Shown piece after piece: positions 1-13,277 of a stretch of 64,000 nt of DNA. The number at the start of each line of letters is the position of its first letter. The stretch's first letter is position 1. The stretch is from Brassica napus (Eukaryota; Streptophyta; Magnoliopsida; Brassicales; Brassicaceae). The notes under the pieces were generated by a model. It ran no database searches, was not told where the DNA came from, and saw nothing but the letters and a program-made list of their open reading frames with translations. Both the position numbers and the translations under genes were made by a program. The stretch is taken from NCBI RefSeq assembly GCF_020379485.1, contig NW_026016915.1, positions 1 to 64,000 on the forward strand, written 5' to 3'.

Positions 1-303
1 GAATATCCCCTTGGACGATAAAGTACTCGTAAATCTGTATTGGATAATTATGCTATTACCCAAAAAAATGGCAAGAGTTCTCGTTTTAAAAAAATCTGTA
101 TTGTGTGTGATCGTGTTTGATTCGATTAGTAACTTAGCTCAGGGTAGAATCAAAGATAATTGCTCTTTTAATGATTTTTTGTACAGATAAATTTCTCTTT
201 CTGAAAATCATGAAAACCCTACTTAGTTACGAAATTTTCTTTTAGTAATTGTTAAAGACAATTCATAATTAATTTAAGATAAGGTAGTTTTCAAAATTTA
301 ATA
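1..303. other. AT-rich intergenic DNA
   Basis: No reading frame, RNA gene or clear repeat boundary is visible. The next base starts the Helitron at 304. Confidence 0.5.
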
Positions 304-1653
304 TCTATTATATATTAAAAGAGAAGCATTTATAATAAATACATCACACTATAATAGATACGTGTCATCTTCACAATGATTTAATAATGAGTATACAACG
401 CGTTCGCACTATATTCATAAATGTGTTTACACTATGTACTTTGCATTTTTTTAATATAACACTCACATACATGTTCTAATAAAACTCTAAATTTTTCAAT
501 TCGAATAAAAGTAGATAACGAATCAAAGCCAAACTATATATATATTATTTTTAATGTTTACATATAAAGTTGAGCAAAATATTCATAAATTTTGATCGAT
601 TCGTTATCCGTTTTGATTTGAACCAAAAAATCTGGATATCCGTAACTATACAAAACAAATCAAATACTCAAATACCAATATTTGTAGGAACAGATATCTA
701 ATTCGATATGTTATATGCATATATCATATATGTAAATATTTATATATATATATATTATACTTTATATCAGTTTTAAAAATATATTATGATTAAATTTATT
801 ATATTAGGTACTTGAATTAAAAAAAATTAAATAATGTTTTATTTTTTTAATAAAATGTTATCATTAAAATTTTCAATTATTTTTAAATTTTCTTTATTAT
901 CGGATCAAATCGGATATTCTTTAAAATTCTAAAACATTTCGGATATCTAAATCACCCAATATCTAGGTGGCTAAAGATCGAATCGACACAAATGCTTCCA
1001 AATACCCAAATATTCGATCTGTGCGCACCCCTATTTACATATACAATTTTATTTTCTTTATATGAAAAAATGACTAATGTCAAGGCCTTTTTATTTTAAA
1101 TTAATTTTAATTTTATCTTTCATGTATTATTTTGAACAAAATATCATTTAATTTAATTAACAATATCTTTATATATTTTTCAACTATTTTATATATTTTT
1201 TACATACACATACATGTGCACCTTGATGTGAGCACCTTATAACTAAGTATTCACCACAACTGAAGTATCTAATTTTTTTGAAAGTTGAAATATTTTTTCT
1301 TAATGCTTCTTTCACTACAACAGACCAAATTGTAGTAAAATATTTGTCTTAATAATTTTCTTTTCTTTTTCTTAATTATTATCTGTTTAGAGACTATGAT
1401 ATGAAACTATTGGTTCGACACGACGATTATCTAAAATTCATATCATGAAAATAAAAATAATATTAATTTTTGATTTTTACCGCAGTAAAAATAAAATTTT
1501 TAACCCGAATAAACTAAAAATAATATTAATTTAAAATAATAGTTATATTTTAGAAGATTAAAAAAAAAAAAAAATTTAAAACCGAACCAATATCTAGATT
1601 AAACGATTTAATAATAATCACATTCCTCGCAAAGCGCGGGTTATATTACCTAG
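304..1653 (+). mobile_element. Non-autonomous Helitron (copy 1)
   Basis: The element begins with TC (TCTATTATATATTAAAAGAG) after an A and ends in CTAG before a T, the A/T target choice of Helitrons. A degenerate GC-rich hairpin (CCTCGCAAAGCGCGGG) lies about 10 bases before the 3' end. It has no Rep/helicase reading frame. It is collinear over much of its length with the element at 24342-25941, and so belongs to the same family. It also gives the unoccupied version of the site where that second copy carries a MITE. Confidence 0.8.
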
Positions 1654-2416
1654 TATATTGTATTTGAAACATCATTGATATAATGTATAAGCTAATTGGT
1701 CGATATTTTCCGCTATGCAATTGAAAATTTATATATGGAAAATAATTGTCAGTTATACTAAGTATATGTATATTATCACATGACCACATATTTATACAAT
1801 ACTAACATATCATAATAGTTAACATAAAATTATGTATCAATTAATAAAGGTTATATTATTGACACCAGAACCATATATTTGTGGTTGCAAAGATAGATTA
1901 TAAATGTAGAATCATTTCGGTATTTCTTGTAAAAGGTTGATTTTTAATATTGATATGTCGGATTCTGACGTTTGGTCCACTTTTAATTACATCAATGAAA
2001 AGGTACGAATTATGGTATTAATGATCTGGTACGTATTTGTTGATAAGTGTGTCATATTAACTATAAAGGTCGTGTAGTTAGAAATACATTAATATTGTTT
2101 ACAAGGGTTTTTTTTAGAAAGGACTTAATTTATTGTTTACAAGTTGTGACATATATCTGATTTAGGTGAATCATTTTTCCTTAATATGTATATAAATGTA
2201 ATTCTAGAATAGAGAGAGCTTTGAACTCTATACAATTGTTAACTAATGTATAGAAAAGAATCAAATACATATATAGGAATAAAAAGAAGAGAGTGAAAAC
2301 TGAGCAAGGTTAACGAAGAATCAATACGATTTTGCTTTAGATAATACAAAATGAACCTTGTAAAAGTAAGGGATCAACAACTAAAACATGACAGGGACCA
2401 GATCTGAACTATTTTT
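1654..2416. other. Intergenic DNA downstream of NGAL1
   Basis: AT-rich spacer between a Helitron end and the last exon of the B3 gene. No gene seen; the 3' UTR of the minus-strand gene probably lies in its right part. Confidence 0.4.
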
Positions 2417-5326
2417 TTATCCTTGTGGGCTTCTCGTCTGGTGCACATCTCCTGTGAAACTTATGTCCTGCAAAACAAAAAATATATTATTTTATATACA
2501 ACTTACTTCCTTGCAAGAGTATCAAATAAATCTAGACTTTCTATTTTCTTGGACTATAGTCACTATACATGTGCTGAGTCAACATAAAGATATATTAGGT
2601 GTTAGATGCAAATAATCTCCCGAAATATGATAGTCTTTTATTATTTGGGCAGCATCTCATGATATGGGTCCAAACACCAAATAGTTTCGTTGTCAAAGAG
2701 TAGATATATTGTCACGGTGCTAAAAACCAATAAAAGATGTGTCTATATACATCAACTCAAACACGTAAAATAGACACATCATGTATAAAGATTAGGTATA
2801 GAAGAAAAGTTTGACGGAATTGTCAAAATTAATGTCTGTGAAGACTAAAAAGCATATGATATAAATGGAAAACGTGCATGCACAACTGTAACAAATACTA
2901 GTTAATATTACAATAATAGTAGCAATAATAATGGCTTCGAATATTTACAACCGTTCCGCACCGCAGTTAACAGTAACAAAATTTTGGTTCCGAATGGTGA
3001 CTGCGGTTTGAGCGGTGCGGGACAAACGGTTTGACTGCGGTGCGGTTCTGACAGTTATAAAAATATATAGATATATGGTATATGCAGAGATTTTTGTTAC
3101 TGTTAACTGCGGTGCGGTACGGGATGGATGTTAACAATAATGGACCGCACTTTTTCTAGGATAAGATTACAAAGACTGGTCGGCGTGATAGGTTTACGGT
3201 ACAGTACTTCATGATTTTCTTCTGTACTTCCTCCTCCCCCCACCCCTCCCCCCCCCCCCCCCAAAAAAAGGCTATTTATTTAAGTTGTTCATTTTCTTAC
3301 TTTCAGTATTAAGAAAAATAATCACACCATTAATTCGAGAAAACTTTATGTGCACAGAATTAAAGGACACTGAGATAGAGTAACGTCATGGCAATTATAA
3401 ATGGAGAAAAGGTCAAACCAACTCGAATAACGATCTGACATTCTGACTATGCAAACGCGTGAACGAGAAACATAAAATGTCGGTTTGAATGATACTGACA
3501 TTTGCTTTGATGTTTAAGTTTAACTACTCTACTTAGACTTTAACAAAACGAAAATATTTATTACTTAAAATAATATACTATATTGAAACGTACCATGTAG
3601 TACGGAGGAGGATAGTCTTGTTGAGGGTAGAGATGAAACTGGTCGTGACTGGTCGGACATATGGTGGAACCGTCTGGTGTAGATGGATCGGGCAAGTCGG
3701 AGTCTAGCTGACACTCCATGTTCACTCCGAACAGTCTTAATGTCTTCGAATTCCCTCTCTGGCTCTCCACCGCTTGAACTCCTGGCGTAACAAAAAATTG
3801 AGGAATCTCTCTTTTTACAACAACAAACTTGAGGAATCTTTTATGGATAACAACATACACTTTGACATGAAATTTTCCAAAGGAACTGGAAACACGGCTT
3901 TTTTGGGAAAGTTTTCCCCATTTTGGTACGCAGATGACAAGCTTTACCACAACGACACGTCACGTTTAGATATATGGGCATATTATATCCGAATTACATT
4001 TGTAGTGCAAAACGTTATGTCCTCATTCACATCACATGAAACAATTATATATACACTAGGTTATGTTGAATGATGGGTTTTGGACTCAACTGATTTTTTA
4101 GATCGAATTTTAGTAAATGCATACATCCGGAACATATAGCGAGTGAGTGCATGCCATTTTGGTTACGGTCCAGGATACCGATTAAATATGTTGCGCAGAT
4201 ACACGGATGTATAAGATATAAATATGTGTAGTGGAAATGAAAATGGATAAAGAGCAGCTGTAAGGATACGAAACAAATGTCACGCAATGTTGATAAATAC
4301 GAATCCGATTCTGTTTCTATGGGCTTCCATCGGGTTCTTTATTTTTACTTCTTTAAAGATAGAGCGTCTATCCCTCTCACGCGCTCATTACAAACCCCAA
4401 ACACTATAAAGCGTTTTTCAGTTGTTGTTCACGTAACTTCAAACATTACATGAAAATATATTTTCACTTTAAATTTTGCTTTGTTACTTTTAACTCAAAA
4501 TGACTCGTTAAGTTTTAATTTGTTATATACCCAATATGCATGGAAAATGAATTTATTCGTTGACAAAAACTAGAAGCGACAAAATGGACTTTTCTTCCTA
4601 ATTTAATAAATGTTACAAATATTACTATATGGTTTGAGTTTCACTGAGATTATAATTGTAGTTAGTATTGATATTTTTTATGTTAAATAATCCGATTTTC
4701 CCAGATTCTGGAGTAAGTTTGGATTTCAGGACTTCTGTCCGAAAAAATCTCCTTGTTATAATTATAAAGAACTAAAATATTAAATTTAATGTCAATAATT
4801 AATTGATTAAAAGGGTACCTGCATGAGGATAATATTGGAGCGAGGCATTGGACTGAAGATGGCGATAAGAGTCGGAAGAGGAGGAAGAGTTGCCGCGTCT
4901 TCTCCAGCCAATGAAGAATCTTCCTCCGTCAACACGGTGGCGGTGGAAGAGAATGACGTCACCGGCGTCGAGCTGCTTCTCCTTGACGTATCTGCTCCAT
5001 CCTTTGGTCAAGACATAACTCTGGCTACTGTTCCAATACGAGTATCTGAATCTCCATGGCTTACCTTCCTCGTCCTCGAAGCAGAGAAGTAATCCCTTCT
5101 CCATCGCGTCTGCGGTGGCTGCTGCGAGAGGGAAGTATCTCTCGGCGTGCTGTTTTGGGATGACGAGGCGGTTGAGTTTTCCGACGTCACTTGGGGTTAA
5201 GGGTTTCTCGAAAAGAGCTTCTTTTTCCTCCGCGACGTCGTTTTGATGGTGGTGGTGGCGGTGGTGCTGTTGTTGCCACATGAGAGAGTGGTAGTTGAAA
5301 TCGCTTGAGTATTGGTTTATTGACAT
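2417..5326 (-). CDS. NGAL1: B3-domain transcriptional repressor, NGATHA-like (NGAL1/ABS2)
   Basis: Three exons on the minus strand: 5326-4819, 3781-3594 and 2467-2417, all joined at GT-AG borders in phase, giving 248 residues. The B3 DNA-binding domain spans about residues 37-142 ([17 protein letters not shown], then [20 protein letters not shown]). An RLFGV repression motif is at 185-189, as in NGATHA/RAV-family repressors. The N-terminus is Gln/His-rich. The start is the Met of MSINQYSS, which matches the family; an in-frame Met 20 codons upstream lies in a Ser/Leu-rich run made by a GA microsatellite and is rejected. The last exon (DISFTGD...) is only 51 bp and was found by its acceptor site. 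In Arabidopsis these nuclear factors restrict leaf and petal growth. The F-box and CASP1 neighbours fit At2g36080. Intron 2 carries a MITE-like inverted repeat and a long C tract. Confidence 0.93.
2951..3123. mobile_element. MITE-like inverted repeat in NGAL1 intron 2
   Basis: Terminal inverted repeats of about 31 bp (core CCGCACCGCAGTTAACAGTA) face each other at 2951-2981 and about 3092-3123. The interior repeats GCGGT-type words. No coding capacity. The GC-rich ends resemble small hAT-type elements, but I could not settle a target-site duplication. Confidence 0.6.
3248..3262. repeat. Poly-C tract in NGAL1 intron 2
   Basis: An uninterrupted run of about 15 C, preceded by CCTCC-rich sequence; the minus-strand transcript reads it as poly-G. 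Confidence 0.8.
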
Positions 5327-5359
5327 TTGAATGAGAGAGAAACAGACGACGAATTGTGA

Positions 5360-5380
5360 TGAGAGAGAGAGAGAGAGAGA
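5360..5380. repeat. GA/CT microsatellite in NGAL1 leader
   Basis: About ten GA units just upstream of the minus-strand start, so CT in the mRNA. It lies between the TATA box and the ATG and is likely 5' UTR. Confidence 0.7.
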
Positions 5381-5432
5381 TGGCAAATATTTTTTGAGAT
5401 ACCAATGCTGAGGTTACATGTATCTGCCTCTA

Positions 5433-5440
5433 TTTATATA
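5433..5440 (-). promoter_or_regulatory. TATA box of NGAL1
   Basis: TATATAAA on the minus strand about 107 bases before the ATG, at the usual spacing for a plant core promoter with a short leader. Confidence 0.55.
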
Positions 5441-8242
5441 TGTATAAATATATGTTTCAAAGAAAGAGAAAATCATCTATAATTCTATGATCAAGTGTAT
5501 GTAAGATATGCGTATGCGTTTCTAGAGTGATTATATGTAAAATATAAATTAGTGCATAAAGTTGGACATATAAATTTCATATATGACATCCATGAATATG
5601 GAATAATACTCCTGATCTAAATGTACAAAGTCCACCGTATTCAAGGACACAGAAAATATGCTAAGGTGGGTGTTTTTTGGCCATATAAATATCATATACA
5701 AACATTAGGGATCGTTATCTCCTGGTATTTTAGGGTGTCTAGATTTCACATTTTGGTTTTCTGTACATATTATATATGTAACATATCTATATATACATGT
5801 GAGACGTGTTTTGTCGGGATCAGGCACATGTTATCGCATTATCCTCCATTTTCTAGCTTACTACTAACTTCTCAAGCACGTGCATTCCATTCACCACCCA
5901 ACAAATCATCCAACTATCTCATTCTTGATTATGTTAGATTTTGACATACCGACATTTGTATTACGAGTAAACATCATTACAATTTAGACATAGGTTTCTT
6001 CTATTTTATGGTTTTACATATAGTTTCCATACAATAGTATTCATTAATTTTCGTTATACCTTTCTACAATTTAATAGAGTAGAAAGAATTTTATGATTCC
6101 AGAAATAGTAAGGATAGAGATATATTGAAAACTAACAGGGAAAAGGAAAAGAAAGGCAGATACATGGACCAACGCCTAGAAAAGATATTTTGTCTCTTAA
6201 CCAAGAAGACTTCTATGTACAGCCTTTCCTTATTTAGTTCTTTTTCATCACGTGCATGACACATCTCTTTAATGTTTACGTATTGTTCATAAATATTCGG
6301 AAATTGTGTGTCTCTGGCTATTTTATGTAAAATGATAAAACAATTGGTCAGGATAATAATAATTACTTAAATTGTCTGGTTAAGAACACATAGCTTTGTG
6401 TTTCCAAAGAGAAGAGTCGTGGGAGGGATCGAGATAAGATCTGTCTTCAATTGTCTGTTTCTTCTCACTTCAGTCGTGTTTCAATACTCTCCTCACATTC
6501 TCCTCCCACAAACAAACATAAAATAAAACAAGAATATATATTCGTAAATGTATAACGTATTACGTAAACCCAAAACAAACTTTTCTAATTTGTTACTTGC
6601 TTTTTGTTTTTATGTCATTCCGACTACTTTGTCCTCATTGTTTCCTTTTCTGACATATTTATCACAATCTGTCATGAGATTTTTATTATAATACTATTCT
6701 AAATTTGAATTTGAATAGTCACAAGTTATTAGGCTATATATATTTCCTAGTCAAATGCTAATTTCTAAACTCAAAAGGTTTTTTAAAAAATATTGTCCAA
6801 GTTAATGTTTTAATATACAGATTGAATGTTTTTGTTATGTCAATTAACACTGGGACTAAGTTCTGTTAGCCATAACATTTGATTACAAATTTCAAGATTA
6901 TAGGTTGAATAATCTATATTAGAGGCTTGAATAAGAAGTATGTAAGGTGAGATAATCTCTAACCAAATCCCCTCATAATAAATTAATAATAACATTTGAT
7001 GTTTAAATATGAATATAAATTAATATTACTATCTATTAACGATTATTTTAAAATTTGAGAAATTTTCAACGGAATATCATCTGCTTTTTTTGGATATAAA
7101 AGCATGATTAACTAGAAGTTACTAACACAGTTTGTAAAAATAAAAAAATAGAAAATAATGTAGGGTCAAGAAAGAGGAAAGATAAAGATTCTTGAATAAC
7201 AAATTAATAATACTGCTTTCTGAACAACATACATATATGTCAGCTAATAATTGGTTATATTTTTCAAAAATAAATAATAAATAAATTATTAATAATATTT
7301 TTTTTCTTAGAAACTTTTATGGGCTCTTTTTATATGTTTAAAACATTAACGCAATAATGTCTTTAAAACTTAGGTGAGAAATTACCAATACAAGGTCCTA
7401 AATCTTTTCAGAAAACTTATAACACTTAACTAGCAAGTAGAATATATATATATTTAAAAGGCAAATCTTCCAAATAGCTTTATTTTGTTTTCAAAATAGC
7501 ACTCAAAAATTAAAGTGAAAAAATATATTTTATTAAAAGACAATTATATTATCATTTATAACTTTAATTAATTAATTATTAAATATATCACATAAATACA
7601 TATTTTAAATTCAAAAAGAAATTTTATTTTTTTTTCAAACAAAAAATTAATTACTTTTTGAAAACATTTTTTTTTCTTAAAAAGAATTAAGTAAGACATT
7701 GGTGAATGTGTAAATATATTCCTGATCAATGTGTAATTTTTTTCCCAAATTCAAGAATGTCTTCATAAATATGCAAATAGACTTGTTAAATATAATTTGT
7801 ATGTATATTTAAGAAGTTCTTCCTAAATGTGTATGTCATATTCTTGAATTTGACTTATATGCATATTTATAAAAATGTTACTCCATGTATAACCTCTCAA
7901 AAATTTATGAAAATGCTTTTAAATATATATATTTAATATTTTTATAAAATTTAAATATCAAATTTATAAAAAAAATCCAAAAACTTTAGGAAGATGTTAT
8001 AAATATTTAAGAATATTTTATTTAATAAACATATAATTCAAATTCAGTAAGTTATTTATAGAGATATATAAATGAAGGTCTTCTCAAAATATACATTTAA
8101 TAATCTAATTGCAAATACACATTTATGAAAAATTTCCTATTTTTAAAAATATATTATACATATTTATCAATATATTACTAATTTTTTACATATGTTATAG
8201 TTATTCACAGAAAATAATTTTAGTACTCAAATTTAGGAAGAT

Positions 8243-8276
<34 letters not shown>

Positions 8277-10414
8277 AAGGTATTCCTAAACTTTAAAAAA
8301 AATATTTAGAATATTTTTCTGAAATTAATTGATTTTTTAAAAAAATAATCATTTATTTAATATATCTGTAAAGTAAATGTATAATTATCATTTACTTTGT
8401 AAATAACTTATTTATTCTTTTGATATCTGTGTGCTATTTTGTGATAAATATTTTTAGAATACCTAATGTGTTTCTCTTTTAAGGAAAAAAAAACAATCAT
8501 GTTACTTCGAAAATATATGTATTTGTATATGGTGATTTATCTGATGTTGCTAAACTCGATCAGTGAACTGTCCACCCAAAAAATTGTGTCTTCATTTTCC
8601 GGAGTTCTAGCACTGATGACGGGAGGCGATTATCAACATCGGTCTGAAGCTCTATAGATATAAAAAGATTAATACTGAGTTAATTGTTCAATGATTTACT
8701 GTGTGGATCTATATAAAACTTTAATTTTAGCCTTTTTATTCCAACTACAACTGGACGACCAAAAAAAAAAAATTTCAACTACAACTGCATTAAAACTGTA
8801 ACCGCAATTAACATATTTTAGCTTTTTTTCAAAAATTTCTGTTGGTTACTTTGAGTTTCAGTTTATAATCTACATATATAGGCCATAAATATATAAAATT
8901 AAACTTCATAAAAAATATTTTAATGGTTTCAACAAAAACAAAACATGAAATGCTCCAGTCTCATTAGTCATTACCAGTTTTTTGTTTTTGCCTTTGTTAG
9001 AGGTCCAATAATTTCATTACCAGATATAACCAAACACGGGTCGTTCCTGATATGAGATCAATTCTTCATTCGGTAGTACAACTTAGGTTGGTGATAAAGA
9101 AATGCAACTTAACAACTTGGACAAATAAGTGTAACGACCTATGTTCAACAAAATACGTCATATCTATTGTCGACAACTTGTTTTGGTACCTCATCCTCGA
9201 TGGCCGCGAAACTTTCTCAATTTCCAAGTAGATTCGTTCTTTCAGGTAAACCCTTCTTCTCACTTCTACTTCTGACATTAATGTTTTCTCCACTAGTATG
9301 ACACTTACCTTACGTAGTAAAATTGGTTTATAAGGGTTAGAAAGCTTAGCACAATAAATAGTGAGAAATTTCTTCGAACCCACGAACTGTTGGCTTTGGT
9401 AAATGAACATTTGATAGACATTCGGCTTCTTTGGTTTAATTTTTGTTATGAAAAATTATTAACAATGTTTGAGTTTTCGGTAATAAGATGAAATCACTTT
9501 TGCTATTTGTATTTAATTTTTAATGAGATAAACTATTTACATTGATTGGACTCTCTACAAAAAGGTAAAACCAAATTTTAAATTATCAAAAACAAAATTT
9601 TTTCTAAAACTAAAATCAAGAGAAACAGAATTTTAGTTATATTTGACATTTTAATGATCAGTTTATCAGAAAATTCTTATAAATTTCTGCCTGAATATTT
9701 AACTACACATTTAAATTTTGTTGAAGTCTTTATCGGAAAATAGTTAAAGTTTTCTTGAAGGTTTAGATTTATGTCAGTTGACTTAAAAAACTTATTTTTT
9801 CGATGAACCACAACAACTATTGACAAATGAATGTTATCTTAATATATACAAAACGAATGAATATAATATAATTTTTCTTTTTTAGAAAATATATCTTCTG
9901 TAAAAAATATTTCAAAAAATATTTTTTTTTCTACGTTTTATATGCTTTTGTTTACATAATAAGATAATAAATCATAAATTGTAAAAACAATATTTTACTG
10001 ATTAAATTTCTATTGATTTCAAATTGTAGAAAATAAATAGTCACAAAATAATATATTTCTAATCAAATTTAAATATTTTATATATATGTGTGGAATTTTA
10101 AAATGTATATTTTAAAACAGAGAAAATAGTTTTTTTTTGCTCAAAGAGAAAAAAAAACAGTAATAAGAATAGCAGAGAAGGAACATGGGTCCTTAGCGAA
10201 GAGACAAACAAATTCCAAGAAATTAAAAAATTTGAGGAGAAATCTTTAACTTCAGAAAACAAAAATATACGAACTTAATTGCTAGGGAAGAAAAGTGACA
10301 CTAATGCACGAAGGTCATCATATATGCTCTACCTTTATGTGTATTTTGCTTTGCTGTACTCATTTTGATTCCCTTTTCGCAATTATTGGGTTCCCCTTTA
10401 TGATCCCAATGTCA
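5441..10414. other. Long AT-rich intergenic region upstream of NGAL1
   Basis: About 5 kb with no convincing gene. A less AT-rich stretch near 6170-6500 may hold distal NGAL1 regulatory sequence. A (TA)n microsatellite is at about 8248-8272. Open frames at 5621-5944 (plus) and 9066-9410 (minus) show no recognised domain. Much of 7.4-8.5 kb looks like decayed low-complexity repeat. Confidence 0.4.
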
Positions 10415-12652
10415 TCCCTTATATATTAATTGAGGAACATTTGAAAAATGTAACCTCAATTTTGTATTAATTAAAAGAGGTCCCAATGCATAGGTGGCAC
10501 TCAATTAGGTAGTCAATTACATTCAATTGAAAAATAAGTAGGTCCACATTCGATTTTTATATGTTGTTAGATACATAAGTTGGTCAAACTATATGATATA
10601 ATGATATGATATGATATTTTCTTTCCTTAAAGAAAACCTACGGAATTACCATAAATGACTAATATATATATGACAATTAATGAGTTTAATAATAAAGATT
10701 TGATAACAATGTATATCTCCTCCATCATTTTTTGTTTAATTTTATATTATTAAAATAAATTAAACAATCAAATTAGCTATAAAAATAAAATTTAGATTTT
10801 TTCGTATATGTTATATTTTGAATTTTTAAAAACGACAATAAATGACTAAAACTATTAAAATTATTATGTTAAAATTAATGATCAATGGTTTAACATTTTT
10901 ATTATAAGAAGATACACATGATTTTAAAACCATATGAGTAAAAAATATCATTTAATAATAAAATAAATATATATATATATATTAAACACTATATACCATA
11001 AGATTACATAAATATTTTAATATTAAAACTTTCAATGAATTTTCAAGAAAATTTATAAATTATAAACTTATTAAAGATTTCAGATTGAAAATTTTGTTAT
11101 CGATGATTTAAATATTTTGTTATAAAACGATATGAACGATCATAGAACCGTATGATTATAAATTCTTATTTAATAAATAACTATATAAAATATACTATTC
11201 CTAGAAAAATAGGTTGGTCCATCTTAACTTATATTACACTTTTTATTAAACTAACTATCGAATTGATAAATAACGTACCAAAAAATGTTTTGCACTTTCC
11301 TTAAATAAAAGCTACAAAATTACCTAATATGATTAACGTATATGTGAAAATTAATTATAATGAATAATAAATATTTGATAACAATTTTTGTATCTTAGTT
11401 CTTATTATTAAAATATATTTAAAAATCACATTAAATATATAATAAAAACATTTATAATTTTTTTTATATGTTATATTTTGAATTTTTCAAAACGTCTATA
11501 AATTATTAGAAATTTGAAGATCCCCACTCTGAAAATTTTGTGATCAATAGATTATTTTTTTGTCATAATAAGTTATAAATGATCATAAAATTGTATTAAG
11601 ATGAATATTTATTTAATATTATAAGAAGATACACATTATTTTAAAACCATATGAGTAAAAAATATCATTTAATAATAAAACATATATATTTATATATATA
11701 TACAGATTATAATATATACCATAAGATTACATAAATATTTTAATATTAAAACTTTCAATGAATTTTCAAAAACATTTATAAATTATAAACTTATTAAAGA
11801 TTTCACATTGAAAATTTTGTTATCGATGATTTAAATATTCAGTTATAAAATGATATGAATGATCATAGAACTGTATGATTATAAATTCTCATTTAATAAA
11901 TGACTATATAAAATATACTATTCTTAGAAAAATAGGTTGGTCCATCTTGACTTACATTATATTTTTTATTAAACTAACTATCGAATTGATAAATAATCTA
12001 CCAAAATTTTTTTTGTACTTTCCTTAATTAGAAGCTACGAAATTACCTAATATGATTAACGTATATATGAAAATTAATTATTATGAATAATAAATATTTG
12101 ATAACAATTTTGGTATCTTAGTTTTTTTTTAATTTTATATTATTGAAAGATATTAAAAAATCACATTAAATATATAATAAAAACATTTATATTTTTTCTT
12201 ATATGTTATATTTGAATTTTTCAAAACGTCTATATATTATTAGAAATTTGAATATTCCCACTCTGAAAATTTTGTGATCAATAGATTATTTTTTTGTTAT
12301 AATAAGTTACAAATGATCATAAAATATAACGTATATGAATTTTTATTTAATGAATATTCAAACTAAATAATATATATATATAAACACTAATGATTTAAAG
12401 CAACAAGATTGGCTGATCAATTTAGTCCTCCAGTTGAAATCTTTCAAAAGTATGTGAAAAACTAAAGTCCAAGTAAATATGGATTTAGAATAGTAGTTAT
12501 ATTTTACTAACCAAATACCGAAAAAAACCGAACCGAACCGAAACCAATCCGATATCCGGATTAATCCAAATGAAGCCAAACTATTGTTTCATTTTCCAAA
12601 ATATAATAAAAATATTAACTTAATCCCGCGCAAGGCGCGGGTCTTATCCTAG
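10415..12652 (+). mobile_element. Non-autonomous Helitron with internal tandem repeat
   Basis: Starts TCCCTTATATATTAATTGAG after an A; the first 15 bases are the same as those of the Helitron at 24342. It ends with the hairpin CCCGCGCAAGGCGCGGG, then TCTTATCCTAG before a T. There is no Rep/helicase frame. The interior consists largely of a 707-bp unit present in two full copies and one partial, more diverged copy. Confidence 0.78.
10911..12330. repeat. 707-bp direct tandem repeat inside Helitron
   Basis: Both copies start ATTATAAGAAGATACACAT, at 10911 and 11618. Similarity runs through the whole unit, for example ATAGGTTGGTCCATCTT near 11210 and 11933. About 10600-10910 aligns with the right part of the unit as a third, diverged copy. 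Confidence 0.75.
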
Positions 12653-13270
12653 TATTTTATTACTACAATACTAAATATCTATCTTTTGATATACAAAGGT
12701 TATATATATGATGCATATATACACGACGTATACGACTAAAATCTTTATTTTAAGCTATGACGTAAAGCTTTACTTTTCAAGCAATATACTTTAAAATAAT
12801 ACCTTATCATATAATAATATTAATTTGAATCGCAATTCGGTTAGAATAAGGCAACCATTATTGAATAGTGATGAGCAATCGGAAATGATCTGGGCCAGTT
12901 TAAAGCTGACGTCTCTTGGATCCGATTCCATGTATTAGTAAATGTAGCTATTTTCAACTATTCGATTTCCAATTTTGATTCAAAGATTGACCAAAACAAC
13001 TACGAAAATCCATGTCTAATGCTCATAAAAAGTTTAAAATTATAGACGAAAATATCATTTCTACTAATGTTTAAGAAAAACTCTATGGTGTGTGTTCTGC
13101 AGTTTTTGTATCTAAACAAAATCGTCTTCTAATAGAGTTCCGAAGATCTAGCTAGTATCGGAAATAATTGTTATGTATTATGTTACTAGAGTTCCGAAGA
13201 TCTAGCTAGTCCCATAAGCTTCACTAGAATAGATCAACTAAATTATGTTACTAGATAATAAAGCATTTTG
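12653..13270. other. Intergenic DNA with a 24-bp direct repeat
   Basis: Two exact copies of a 24-bp word containing GTTCCGAAGATCTAGCTAGT lie at 13133-13156 and 13187-13210. TATGTTACTAGA follows the first copy and recurs near 13243. No gene seen. Confidence 0.5.
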
Positions 13271-13277
13271 GACAATC

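Noticed and set aside
5327..5386. Upstream in-frame Met for NGAL1
   Set aside because: Translates the GA microsatellite; the family starts at MSINQYSS.
5621..5944. 107-codon frame upstream of NGAL1
   Set aside because: No recognised domain, low-complexity hydrophobic composition, no promoter or conservation visible.
9066..9410. 114-codon minus-strand frame
   Set aside because: Not AT-biased like its surroundings but no recognised motif; kept only as a possible old retroelement scrap.
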